Origin: Tersicoccus mangrovi
GTDB lineage: Bacteria > Actinomycetota > Actinomycetes > Actinomycetales > Micrococcaceae
Direction of reading: 5' to 3'
Length of the DNA: 64,000 nt
NCBI RefSeq assembly: GCF_036881825.1
Contig: NZ_JBAJMW010000003.1
Location: 1-64,000, forward strand
The notes beneath the pieces were generated by a model. The model saw nothing but the letters and a program-made list of their open reading frames with translations. It searched no databases and had not been told where the DNA came from. Position numbers and translations under genes: made by a program. Of this stretch, positions 34,001 to 41,790 are shown piece after piece (the first letter of the stretch is position 1; each line of letters begins with the position of its first letter).

Positions 34001-34040
34001 ACGACGAAGCCCCCGACCGCGCGGTCGGGGGCTTCGTCGT
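34001..34040. terminator. 40-bp perfect palindrome, bidirectional terminator
   Basis: ACGACGAAGCCCCCGACCGC is followed directly by its exact reverse complement. In RNA the central bases form the loop. It ends transcription of the DUF805 gene and precedes the phospholipase gene. Confidence 0.75.
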
Positions 34041-34054
34041 CCGCCGCGTCCAGT

Positions 34055-34087
34055 GTTCACTCGGTCTCCACCCGTCCGTCACCCGGC
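34055..34087 (+). promoter_or_regulatory. Weak PHO-box-like repeats before the phospholipase gene
   Basis: Three consecutive 11-mers GTTCACTCGGT, CTCCACCCGTC, CGTCACCCGGC. Only the first is a good match to the PHO unit; the other two keep the xxTCAC-type core in part. Located 50-80 bp before the start codon. Confidence 0.35.
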
Positions 34088-34136
34088 GGGGGCAGGCTTG
34101 CGCGGTGGTTTCCATCCCCCGCACGAGGAGCACCTG

Positions 34137-36194
34137 ATGACCAACCTGAACCGTCGACGTTTCCTCCAGCTCTCCGGCGCCGGTGTGGCCGGCACCGCGA
34201 TCTCCCAGATGCTCGGGCAGAGCATCGCGCGCGCCGCGTCGATCCCCGCCCACCGCGCCACCGGATCCATCAAGGACGTCGAGCACGTCGTGGTCTTCAT
34301 GCAGGAGAACCGCGCCTTCGACCACTACTTCGGCACGCTCAAGGGCGTGCGCGGCTTCGCCGATCCCCACCCGGCGATCCTGCCCAGCGGCAAGGACGCC
34401 TTCCACCAGAACGACGGCACCCGCGACGTGCTGCCGTACCACCCGACGGCGCCGAACCTCGGCATGCAGTTCCTCGAGGACCTGGACCACTCGTGGAAGA
34501 TGACGCACGAGGCGTTCAACGCGGGCCGGTACGACCGGTGGCTGCCGGCCAAGTCCGACGCGACGATGGCCTTCTACGAGCGCCGCGACATCCCGTTCCA
34601 CTTCGCCCTGGCCGACGCCTTCACGGTGTGCGACCAGTACCACTGCTCGATGCTCGGCCCGACCGACCCCAACCGCTACTACCTGTTCACCGGCGGCGAC
34701 GACCCGCACGGCCACGGCGGCGGCCCCGACCTGTGGAACGCCGAGAAGGGCTACTGGTGGAGCACCTACCCGGAGGCCCTCGAGAAGGCCGGGGTCAGCT
34801 GGAAGGTCTACCAGGACGCCGGTGACGGCCTCGACGCCGCCGACTCGTGGGGCTGGACGAAGGACGCCCACATCGGCAACTACGGCGACAACTCGCTGCT
34901 CTACTTCAAGCAGTACCAGAACGCCCAGCCCGGCAGCCCGCTGTACGAGAAGGCCCGCACCGGCACGAACGCGAAGGCCGGCGACGACCTGTTCCGCGTG
35001 CTGCGCGACGATGTGAAGCGCGGGACCCTCCCGCAGGTCTCCTACGTCGTCGCCCCCGAGGCGTACACGGAGCACTCGAACTGGCCGCCGAACTTCGGGG
35101 CCTGGTACGCGGCGAACGTCCTGGACATCCTGACCTCCGACCCCGAGGTGTGGAGCCGGACCGCGGTGTTCTTCATGTACGACGAGAACGACGGCTTCTT
35201 CGACCACCTCGTTCCCCCGCACCCGAACACGCCGCAGATCCCCGGCGCCTCGACGGTCTCGACCGACGGCGAGTGGTACGACGGGTCCGCCACCGCGTAC
35301 GGCAACACCGACGTCCCCGGGCACTTCGGTCTCGGGGTGCGGGTGCCCCTGATCGTCGCGTCGCCGTGGAGCACGGGTGGCTGGGTCTGCTCGGAGACCT
35401 TCGACCACACGTCGGTCGTCCGGTTCCTCGAGACGCGGTTCGGCGTGCAGTCCCCGAACATCACGCCGTGGCGCCGCGCCGTCTGCGGGGACCTGACCAG
35501 TGCGTTCGACTTCTCGGCCGAGGGCGGTGCCCCTGCCCTGCCGGACACGTCCGCGTACCGGCCCGCCGACCACGACCGGCACCCCAACTACGTGCCCACC
35601 CCGCCGGCGGTCAACACGATGCCGGGCCAGGAGCCGGGGACCCGCCCGTCCCGCCGGCTCGGCTACGCGCTCGACGTCGAGACCCGCGTGTCCGGTGGCC
35701 GGCTCAGCGCGCACTGGGTGAACCGGGGCGCCGTGGGCGCCCACGTGCAGGTCCGCTCCCGGCAGCTGCCGGCCGGCCCGTACTCCTACACCGTGGGGGC
35801 CGGGGCGGCCCTGGACGCCTCGTGGACGCTGGGCGCGGAGTACGACGTGCAGATGCACGGACCCAACGGCTGGTACCGGCGCCTGGCGGGCACGACGGCG
35901 GAGGCGGACCTGCGCGTGACCGTCGCGGCGGACGGGAAGGCCGGGCACGCCCGGTTCCGGGTCACCAACGCCGGGACGGCACCAGCGGCGCTCACCCTGA
36001 CGGACGCCTACCGCACCGGCACGCAGGAGCTCTCCGTGCCGACCGGTCAGAGCCGCACGGTGGTGGTCCCGACCGCGGGCGGCTGGTACGACGTCACGGT
36101 CACGTCCGCGCACCGGCCCGGCCTCGTCCGGGTGCTCGCCGGACGGCTGGAGAACGCCGGCCCGCTGACGAGCGACCCGCAGCTGGGCCGCTGA
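34137..36194 (+). CDS. plcC: Tat-exported phosphocholine-preferring phospholipase C
   Basis: 685 aa from ATG 34137 (GAGGAG upstream). The N-terminus has the twin-arginine motif NRRRFLQLSG followed by a hydrophobic stretch ending ARAAS, so it is exported folded by Tat. The catalytic domain of the acid-phosphatase/PLC family shows HVVVFMQENRAFDHYFGTLK, PFHFALADAFTVCDQYHCS, GPTDPNRYYLFTG, FFMYDENDGFFDHL and FDHTSVVRFLETRFGV. Two C-terminal DUF756-like domains follow (residues 490-680). It hydrolyses phosphatidylcholine or sphingomyelin to release phosphocholine, a phosphate source; weak PHO-like repeats upstream agree. The gene symbol is by family only. Confidence 0.9.
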   Translation: MTNLNRRRFLQLSGAGVAGTAISQMLGQSIARAASIPAHRATGSIKDVEHVVVFMQENRAFDHYFGTLKGVRGFADPHPAILPSGKDAFHQNDGTRDVLPYHPTAPNLGMQFLEDLDHSWKMTHEAFNAGRYDRWLPAKSDATMAFYERRDIPFHFALADAFTVCDQYHCSMLGPTDPNRYYLFTGGDDPHGHGGGPDLWNAEKGYWWSTYPEALEKAGVSWKVYQDAGDGLDAADSWGWTKDAHIGNYGDNSLLYFKQYQNAQPGSPLYEKARTGTNAKAGDDLFRVLRDDVKRGTLPQVSYVVAPEAYTEHSNWPPNFGAWYAANVLDILTSDPEVWSRTAVFFMYDENDGFFDHLVPPHPNTPQIPGASTVSTDGEWYDGSATAYGNTDVPGHFGLGVRVPLIVASPWSTGGWVCSETFDHTSVVRFLETRFGVQSPNITPWRRAVCGDLTSAFDFSAEGGAPALPDTSAYRPADHDRHPNYVPTPPAVNTMPGQEPGTRPSRRLGYALDVETRVSGGRLSAHWVNRGAVGAHVQVRSRQLPAGPYSYTVGAGAALDASWTLGAEYDVQMHGPNGWYRRLAGTTAEADLRVTVAADGKAGHARFRVTNAGTAPAALTLTDAYRTGTQELSVPTGQSRTVVVPTAGGWYDVTVTSAHRPGLVRVLAGRLENAGPLTSDPQLGR

Positions 36195-36233
36195 CCCGCT
36201 GATTCCCGGGCCCGGCGGCCCGGGCCCGGGCGA

Positions 36234-36269
36234 ACGAAGCCCCCTGACCGGCCGGTCAGGGGGCTTCGT
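36234..36269. terminator. 36-bp perfect palindrome, bidirectional terminator
   Basis: ACGAAGCCCCCTGACCGG is followed directly by its reverse complement. It shares its outer arms (ACGAAGCCCCC) with the palindrome at 34001-34040 and separates the phospholipase gene from convergent fliA. Confidence 0.75.
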
Positions 36270-36324
36270 CGTCATCCACGGGACCGCGGCCTGGCGCCGC
36301 GACCTCGCAGGGTCGGGGGCCGGG

Positions 36325-37170
36325 TCAGCCGGCGGCCGCGATCACCGGCGCGGTGCGCGGCGTGGTGGGTCGGTGGAAGGCGGTGGTCAGGTCGGCCAGG
36401 GCGCCGAGGTAGGCGCTGCGGCGACCGGCGGCCAGCTGCGGGCTGGCGACCGGCTCACGGGTGGGGTCGTCGGCGTAGTGCACGGCCAGGCCGTCACGCA
36501 GCAAGCGGATGCCCTCGGCCCGACGCTGCGAGACCGCGGCGTGCGTGACACCGAGCTCGGCGGCGACGTCCTTGACGGCCCGCCCCTGCAGGTAGACGGC
36601 CTCGACGACGATCCGGATGCTCTCGGGCAGCGCCTCGACGGCGGCGGCCAGGTAGCGGGAGCGCTCGGCGGCGAGGGTGGCCTCCTCCGGGCCGACCGCC
36701 GAGGAGGCGACGCGGTCCTCGACCGTCTCGTCGATGGTCGACACGGTCCGGGCGGCGTCCGCCAGAGCGGCGTCGACCTCGGCGCGCGTGGAACCCAGCG
36801 CGGCGGCGATCTCGTCGGAGGTGGGCGTCCGGCCCAGCGACGCGGTCAGCGTCTCGGAGACGGCGAGGGTGCTCTTGATGCGTTTGCGGGCGGACCGGGT
36901 GGCCCAGTCGCCTGCACGCAGGTCGTCCAGGAAAGCGCCCTGGATGCGGCGCCGGGCGAAGGCCCCGAAGGGGACACCCAGCTCTTCGTCGAAGGCGTCG
37001 GCGGCGAGCACGAGGGCCAGCGCACCGGCGGCGGCGAGATCGTCACGCGAGAGATGCGTGGCTCGCGCGCAGAGGTCTGAGACCAGGTAGCCGACGAGGG
37101 GCAGGTTCTCCACCACCAGCCGGTTACGGCGTTCGATATCCAATTTTCCCCACTTGAGACCAGTGGCCAT
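36325..37170 (-). CDS. fliA: FliA/WhiG-type sigma-28 factor
   Basis: 281 aa. Region 2 begins RNRLVVENLPLVGYLVSDLC and includes DDLAAAGALALVLAADAFDE with LGVPFGAFARRRIQGAFLDDLR, typical of FliA/WhiG; region 3 has SLGRTPTSDEIAAALG; region 4 has LPESIRIVVEAVYLQGRAVKDVA and LGVTHAAVSQRRAEGIRLLR. It would direct RNA polymerase to GCCGATA-type promoters; three such sites occur in the flagellar cluster to the right. The C-terminal 50 residues are extra. ATG 37170 has AGGGGAA upstream. A TTGAAG-N16-CATAAC pair at 268-295 of 37 kb is a candidate vegetative promoter. Confidence 0.88.
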   Translation of the reverse strand: MATGLKWGKLDIERRNRLVVENLPLVGYLVSDLCARATHLSRDDLAAAGALALVLAADAFDEELGVPFGAFARRRIQGAFLDDLRAGDWATRSARKRIKSTLAVSETLTASLGRTPTSDEIAAALGSTRAEVDAALADAARTVSTIDETVEDRVASSAVGPEEATLAAERSRYLAAAVEALPESIRIVVEAVYLQGRAVKDVAAELGVTHAAVSQRRAEGIRLLRDGLAVHYADDPTREPVASPQLAAGRRSAYLGALADLTTAFHRPTTPRTAPVIAAAG

Positions 37171-37239
37171 CCGATTCCCCTACACCACGAGGACCGTCAG
37201 ACCTGATGGGAGTCCGTCCGCGGTGCGGCCGGGCGACGC

Positions 37240-37320
37240 GAGATCAACCCCCAAAGCCGATCTGCGCGTTATGGGTAAAATATCACAAGCTTCAAGTTTT
37301 GGAAGAGGGAATATTACCCG
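37240..37320. promoter_or_regulatory. AT-rich divergent control region of fliA and the flgN-like gene
   Basis: This stretch is far richer in A/T than anything nearby. On the minus strand TTGAAG (37290-37295) and CATAAC (37268-37273) with a 16-bp spacer form a plausible fliA promoter. GGGTAA (37273-37278) and TTACCC (37314-37319), with flanking ATAT/ATATT, form a 47-bp inverted repeat that could bind a dimeric regulator. The remainder of 37171-37382 shows no gene. Confidence 0.45.
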
Positions 37321-37382
37321 GGACGGCGTGTCCCGCGGGATGAGGTTCTTCGGCGTGTCGCACTGGTGGGGAGGGGGAAATC

Positions 37383-37934
37383 GTGGTTGCTGCTGATCTG
37401 TCGAGCTTCGTGTGGAACGAACGGCGTGAGCTCGACGAGGTCCTCTATGCCCTGCAGACCGTGCGGCTGCATCTGGAGCACTCCGGCGAGCGCTGGCTCG
37501 AGCGCACCCTGGACGCGCTGCTCGTCTCCGTCGAGGCGCTCCGGGTGGCGACGCTCGAGCGCACCGTCATGTCGACGACCGACGTGGACCGTTCGCTGCG
37601 CGAGCTGGCCGCAGACGCGGACGCCCCGATGGACGCGATCCTCATCGACCACCGGACGGCCATGCGCGAGCGCATCCACGAGATCGAGGAGGAGAGCGCC
37701 CGGATCGTGACGCTGCTGACGGTCCGGGAGACCGCCGGCTCCGCCCCCGTGCAGCTCGACACGGATCTGGAGAGCGTGCTCAGCGCCGATGCGGCGGAAC
37801 CCGTCGACAACTTGGACGTCGACCACGACGTCGACGCGGAGATCGCGGCGGCGCTGGCGGGGCAGGCGCGGCTGCGGGCGCGCGTCGCACTGACGGGCCT
37901 GGTGCCCTCGGAGCTGCGGGACCTGCTGCGCTGA
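37383..37934 (+). CDS. FlgN-like flagellar chaperone (probable)
   Basis: 183 aa from GTG 37383 behind GGGGAGGGGGAAATC. The first 110 residues form long amphipathic helices with FVWNERRELDEVLYALQTVR, LEHSGERWLERTLDALLVSVEALR and LATLERT-like segments, resembling actinobacterial FlgN, the chaperone for hook-filament junction proteins FlgK and FlgL. The C-terminal 70 residues are acidic (LDTDLESVLSADAAEP). It is the only plus-strand flagellar gene, divergent from fliA and convergent with csrA. flgK and flgL are not in the window, so the assignment stays tentative. Confidence 0.6.
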   Translation: MVAADLSSFVWNERRELDEVLYALQTVRLHLEHSGERWLERTLDALLVSVEALRVATLERTVMSTTDVDRSLRELAADADAPMDAILIDHRTAMRERIHEIEEESARIVTLLTVRETAGSAPVQLDTDLESVLSADAAEPVDNLDVDHDVDAEIAAALAGQARLRARVALTGLVPSELRDLLR

Positions 37935-37981
37935 GCCGGCACCGGCGGTGATGCGCGGCTCCCGGCTCGGAGGAGTGTGCC

Positions 37982-38227
37982 TCAGCCCTGGCCGGGCACC
38001 GGCGGAAGCTGGCCGAGCAGCGTCTGCTCGGTGGCCGGCGACTCGGCGGCCGCCTGCCGGTTGGCGTCGGCGACCGCGGTGAAGATCTCGTGGCGCTTGA
38101 TCCGCACGTGGCGGGGCGCGTCGATCCCGATGCGGATCCCCTCACCCCCGCGGTTCTCGAGGAACGTGATGACGATGTCATCGCCCAGCATGATCTTCTC
38201 GCCGGGCTTGCGGGTCAGGACCAGCAT
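37982..38227 (-). CDS. csrA: Carbon storage regulator CsrA
   Basis: 81 aa: MLVLTRKPGEKIMLGDDIVI and IRIGIDAPRHVRIKRHEIF are full CsrA, with the RNA-binding Arg and the VRIKR edge strand. About 20 residues are added at the C-terminus (TLLGQLPPVPGQG). In Gram-positive bacteria CsrA represses flagellin translation and is held by FliW; fliW is not in the window. ATG 38227 has AAGGAG upstream. Last gene of the fliM operon, 84 nt after the FlhF-like gene. Confidence 0.95.
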   Translation of the reverse strand: MLVLTRKPGEKIMLGDDIVITFLENRGGEGIRIGIDAPRHVRIKRHEIFTAVADANRQAAAESPATEQTLLGQLPPVPGQG

Positions 38228-38311
38228 CGGCGGACTCCTTCCCTGGATGGCGCCGTGGCGGCAGAATGCCTCCGGGTCGCCGTCTCGCTCCCGCTCACGG
38301 GAAGCCCCCGG

Positions 38312-39718
38312 TCACAGGAACGCGCGGGCCGCCGGACCGCCGTCGACCCAGCCTACCGGCAGGCCGAGCTCGTTGACCGTCTCGGGGCTCGCGGTCTCCT
38401 CCACGCCGACCACGGCGAGTGCGTCGATCGGCACCCGGGACGCGATGCGCCGTACCCACGGCTCGATGTCCTCGACCTTGTGCCGCGCGTCGACGACGAG
38501 CCACACCTGGTCCGCGCCGAGCCCGACGGCGGTGGACAGCTGCGCGGTCACCTCGGCGCGGGTGCCGAGGCTGATCGGCGAGCCCAGCCCGTAGCCGACG
38601 ACCGCGCTCGTGCCCGCGCGGACGGCGCCGGCCCGGGCGGCGATCGCGGAGCGGGGGCTCTGCAGGCGCGGCAGCGTCGTGTCCTCCGCGGTGCCGGCGG
38701 TGTGCAGCTGGGCACCGATGGACGCAGCCATGGTGCGCGCAGCGGTGACGGCCCGGTTCCCGACGCCGAGGACGACGACCAGATCCCCGGGTGCGCCGAG
38801 GACGGCGGGCACGGGCGGCCCGGCGACGGCGGCCGTGACGGTCGGCACGAGGGCGGCCGGGGCTGAGCCGGCTGGACCGTCCGGCAGGTCGACGACGTCG
38901 AGGGCGTCCCCGGACTCACCGGTGGTGGGGGCACCGTCGAGGACGGCCGGGGCGGGCACCGCCGCCACGGACCCGGTCCACGGTTCGGTCCGGCGTTCGA
39001 GGCCGGACAGCGCCGTCACGGGGTCGGTGACGGCGGCCGCGAGGACGAGAGCGCTGTTGGCCGAGGGCGACGGACCGGCCGGCGGAGTGGTGGCCGGCGC
39101 GGCACCGCGCGCCTCGCTCCCGAGCCGGCTCAACAGGGCCGCGAAGTCGCGGCCGCGCGTGGCCGGAGTGTCGAGCTCGGGCACGACGGCGGCCGGCCGC
39201 GCGGGCGCGACGGGACGCGGGACGGCCGGAACGGCGGTGTCCGGAGCAGCAGTGGTCGAAGCAGCAGTGGTCGGGACAGCGGCGTCCGGGACGGCCGGCG
39301 TCGCCCGCGGGATCGGCCCGGTGCCCGGTCCCGCTGTCGGTGCCGTGGACAGGCCCGCGGAAACGCCGGCCGCCGTCCCCGGCGCGTGCAGCAGTTCCTC
39401 CTCGTCGTCGGCGGCGGCGAGCAGTGCCGCGAGGCCGGACCGGCCCGTCAGCTCGTGCGCCGCGGCACCGCGCGCGGCGGTCGATCGCAGCTCCGCGGCG
39501 GGGTCGCCGGCCGGGGACCCGGCCGCGTCGTCGTCGATCGCCATGCCCTCGGGCAGCTCCGCGACGACCTCGACGTGCCAGCGGCCGAGCAGACCGGCGA
39601 TCCCGCCGTCGCGGACCTTGTCCGCGGAGACGAGCCGGGCCGCCCCGCCGTAGCGGCTGTGCAGGGTCTCGCGGACCTGCTCGAGCGTGTCACCGCTCAG
39701 GTGCAAGTGCGGCGCCAT
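38312..39718 (-). CDS. FlhF-like protein with degenerate SRP-GTPase domain
   Basis: 468 aa. Residues 1-50 (LSGDTLEQVRETLHSRYGGA, SADKVRDGGIAGLLGRWHVE) resemble the FlhF N-terminus. Residues 60-305 are an Ala/Pro/Thr-rich linker. Residues 311-468 keep the layout of an SRP-type GTPase: DLVVVLGVGNRAVTAARTMA where the P-loop should be, DQVWLVVDARHKVEDIEPWV, PIDALAVVGVEETASPETV in place of TKLDE, and LPVGWVDGG. The Walker A lysine and the TKLD motif are absent, so GTP hydrolysis is unlikely. Its start lies 29 nt inside flhA, the usual flhF position. It may help place the flagellum. Homology is my reading of motifs. Confidence 0.6.
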   Translation of the reverse strand: MAPHLHLSGDTLEQVRETLHSRYGGAARLVSADKVRDGGIAGLLGRWHVEVVAELPEGMAIDDDAAGSPAGDPAAELRSTAARGAAAHELTGRSGLAALLAAADDEEELLHAPGTAAGVSAGLSTAPTAGPGTGPIPRATPAVPDAAVPTTAASTTAAPDTAVPAVPRPVAPARPAAVVPELDTPATRGRDFAALLSRLGSEARGAAPATTPPAGPSPSANSALVLAAAVTDPVTALSGLERRTEPWTGSVAAVPAPAVLDGAPTTGESGDALDVVDLPDGPAGSAPAALVPTVTAAVAGPPVPAVLGAPGDLVVVLGVGNRAVTAARTMAASIGAQLHTAGTAEDTTLPRLQSPRSAIAARAGAVRAGTSAVVGYGLGSPISLGTRAEVTAQLSTAVGLGADQVWLVVDARHKVEDIEPWVRRIASRVPIDALAVVGVEETASPETVNELGLPVGWVDGGPAARAFL

Positions 39719-41726
39719 GGCGGACCACTCCGATCGTCTCGATGTTCACTGCGCTGGCGGTCACCTCGCTGTAGGACAGCACCGGCACGCCCGCGGGAGG
39801 GTGCGGCAGCAGGCGGCGCATCGCGGGGCGCAGGGCCGGCGCACACACGAGCACGCCCGCGCGTCCGGTCTGCTCGGCCGCGGAGACCGCCACGGTGAAG
39901 GCGTTCATGAAGGCGTCCAGGCGGGGCGCCTCGAGCACGAGCTGGGTGCCGTACTCCCCCGGCCGCAGGTCGGCCAGCAGGCTCATCTCGAGCGCCGGGT
40001 CGAGGGTGATGACCGGCAGGACGCCGTTCTCGGCGTGCTTCTGCACGATGACGGGGCCGAGTGCGTGGCGGGCCGACTCGATGAGCCCCTCGGGGTCGGC
40101 CGAGGACTTGGCGCGCAGGGAGAGCGCCTCGAGGATGCGCGGCAGGTCGTTGATCGGCACCTGCTCGGCGAGCAGCCCCTGGAGCACCCGGTGCAGTTCC
40201 GGCAGCGACAGCAGGGACGGCACGAGCCCGTCGACCGCCGCCGGGTGCGCCTCCTTGACCGCGTCGGTGAGGGCCTTGACGTCGTCGCTGGAGAGCAGCC
40301 GGGCCGCGTGGGCGGTGACGATCGAGGAGAGGTGGGTGACGATCACGGACACGCGGTCGATCACCGTGGCACCGGTCATCTCGGCGCTGTGCGCGAGCTC
40401 GGCGGGGATCCAGCGGCCGGCCAGCCCGAACACCGGTTCGACGACGGGGATGCCGGGCAGGGCGTCGAGGAACTCGCCGAGGGCGAGGACGGACCCGGCC
40501 GGCGCGGTGCCGCGCCCGACGTCGACCCCGGCCACGCGGATCAGGTAGGTCGCAGGCGGCAGCTCGACGCTGTCCCGGGTGCGGACCGGGGGCAGCACCA
40601 TGCCCAGCTGCATCGCGATCTCCTGACGCAGCACCTTCACGCGCGAGAGCAGGTCGTCCCCGCCGCAGCCGACGAGGTCGATGAGGTCGGGGGCGAGCAG
40701 GATCTCGACGGGCTGGGCGCGCATCTGCTGCATCAGCACGGCTGTGGGGTCCGGCTCCGGGGCCGGCTCCGTCACGGCCTCGTCGGCCACGGACCGGTCC
40801 TTGATCCGCCGCGACGCGATGATCAGCACGGCGCCGACGGCGAGGAACGGCAAGGGCGGCATCCCGGGGATGAGCGCCATCGCGATCGCGGCGATCCCGG
40901 CGACGAGCAGCGCCGTGCGGGACTGGCTCAGCTGCGCCGACGCGGTGCGGCCGAGGTCCGCCTCCGCATTGGAGCGGGTGACGATCATGCCGGTGGAGAC
41001 GGCCATCAGCAGGGCGGGGATCTGGGTGACGAGGCCGTCGCCGATGGTGAGCAGGCTGTAGGTGTTGATCGCGTCGGGCAGCGCCTGGCCGCGCTGCAGC
41101 ATGCCGATCGCGATGCCGCCGATGATGTTGATGGCGATGATGACGATGCCGGCGATGGCGTCGCCCTTGACGAACTTGGACGCACCGTCCATCGCGCCGT
41201 AGAAGTCGGCCTCGGCGGAGACGTCCGCCCGGCGCTCGCGGGCCTGGGTGTCCGTGATCAGGCCGGCGTTCAGGTCCGCGTCGATGGCCATCTGCTTGCC
41301 GGGCATCGCGTCGAGGGTGAAGCGGGCGCCGACCTCGGCGACGCGCTCGGCGCCCTTGGTGACGACGATGAACTGGATGACGACGAGGATGAGGAAGATG
41401 ACGGCGCCGATGATGAGCGAGCCGCCGACCGTCACCTGACCGAACGCGGCGATCACCTGCCCGGCGTGGCCCTGCCCGAGCACGAGGCGGGTCGAGGCGA
41501 CGTTCAGGCCGAGCCGGAAGAGGGTGGCCACGAGCAGCAGCGACGGGAACACCGAGAAGTCCAGGGGCTTCTTGACGAACATGCTGGTGAGCAGGATGAC
41601 GAGCGCCAGCAGGATGTTGCAGACGATCAGCACGTCCAGCAGGGCGGCCGGGATGGGCACGACGAGCAGCAGGACGATGCCGACGATGCCGACGGGCACC
41701 GCCATGCGGGTCAGTCCACGGTTCAC
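39690..41726 (-). CDS. flhA: Flagellar type III export gate protein FlhA
   Basis: Largest export-gate component. 678 aa from GTG 41726 with GAAGGAG upstream (a longer frame to 41825 was rejected). N-terminal eight membrane segments with VPVGIVGIVLLLVVPIPA, the FHIPEP-type loop DAMPGKQMAIDADLNAGLI, ADFYGAMDGASKFVKGDAIAG, and the C-terminal cytoplasmic domain binding chaperone-cargo complexes (DVGRGTAPAGSVLALGEF, QVPINDLPRILEAL). It follows flhB by 64 nt. Confidence 0.97.
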   Translation of the reverse strand: MNRGLTRMAVPVGIVGIVLLLVVPIPAALLDVLIVCNILLALVILLTSMFVKKPLDFSVFPSLLLVATLFRLGLNVASTRLVLGQGHAGQVIAAFGQVTVGGSLIIGAVIFLILVVIQFIVVTKGAERVAEVGARFTLDAMPGKQMAIDADLNAGLITDTQARERRADVSAEADFYGAMDGASKFVKGDAIAGIVIIAINIIGGIAIGMLQRGQALPDAINTYSLLTIGDGLVTQIPALLMAVSTGMIVTRSNAEADLGRTASAQLSQSRTALLVAGIAAIAMALIPGMPPLPFLAVGAVLIIASRRIKDRSVADEAVTEPAPEPDPTAVLMQQMRAQPVEILLAPDLIDLVGCGGDDLLSRVKVLRQEIAMQLGMVLPPVRTRDSVELPPATYLIRVAGVDVGRGTAPAGSVLALGEFLDALPGIPVVEPVFGLAGRWIPAELAHSAEMTGATVIDRVSVIVTHLSSIVTAHAARLLSSDDVKALTDAVKEAHPAAVDGLVPSLLSLPELHRVLQGLLAEQVPINDLPRILEALSLRAKSSADPEGLIESARHALGPVIVQKHAENGVLPVITLDPALEMSLLADLRPGEYGTQLVLEAPRLDAFMNAFTVAVSAAEQTGRAGVLVCAPALRPAMRRLLPHPPAGVPVLSYSEVTASAVNIETIGVVRHGAALAPER

Positions 41727-41790
41727 GGTCGGGCTCCTTCGCAGGTCACGGGGGCGACGGGGGTCGAGTGGATCGAAGTGGTGCAGCGGG

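Noticed and set aside
33846..36275. 809-codon minus-strand frame opposite the phospholipase gene
   Set aside because: Spans two terminator palindromes and has no recognisable domain; the plus-strand phospholipase is intact.
37256..37261. GCCGAT upstream of the flgN-like gene as a fourth sigma-28 site
   Set aside because: No TAA-type -35 box at 14-16 bp, unlike the three accepted sites.
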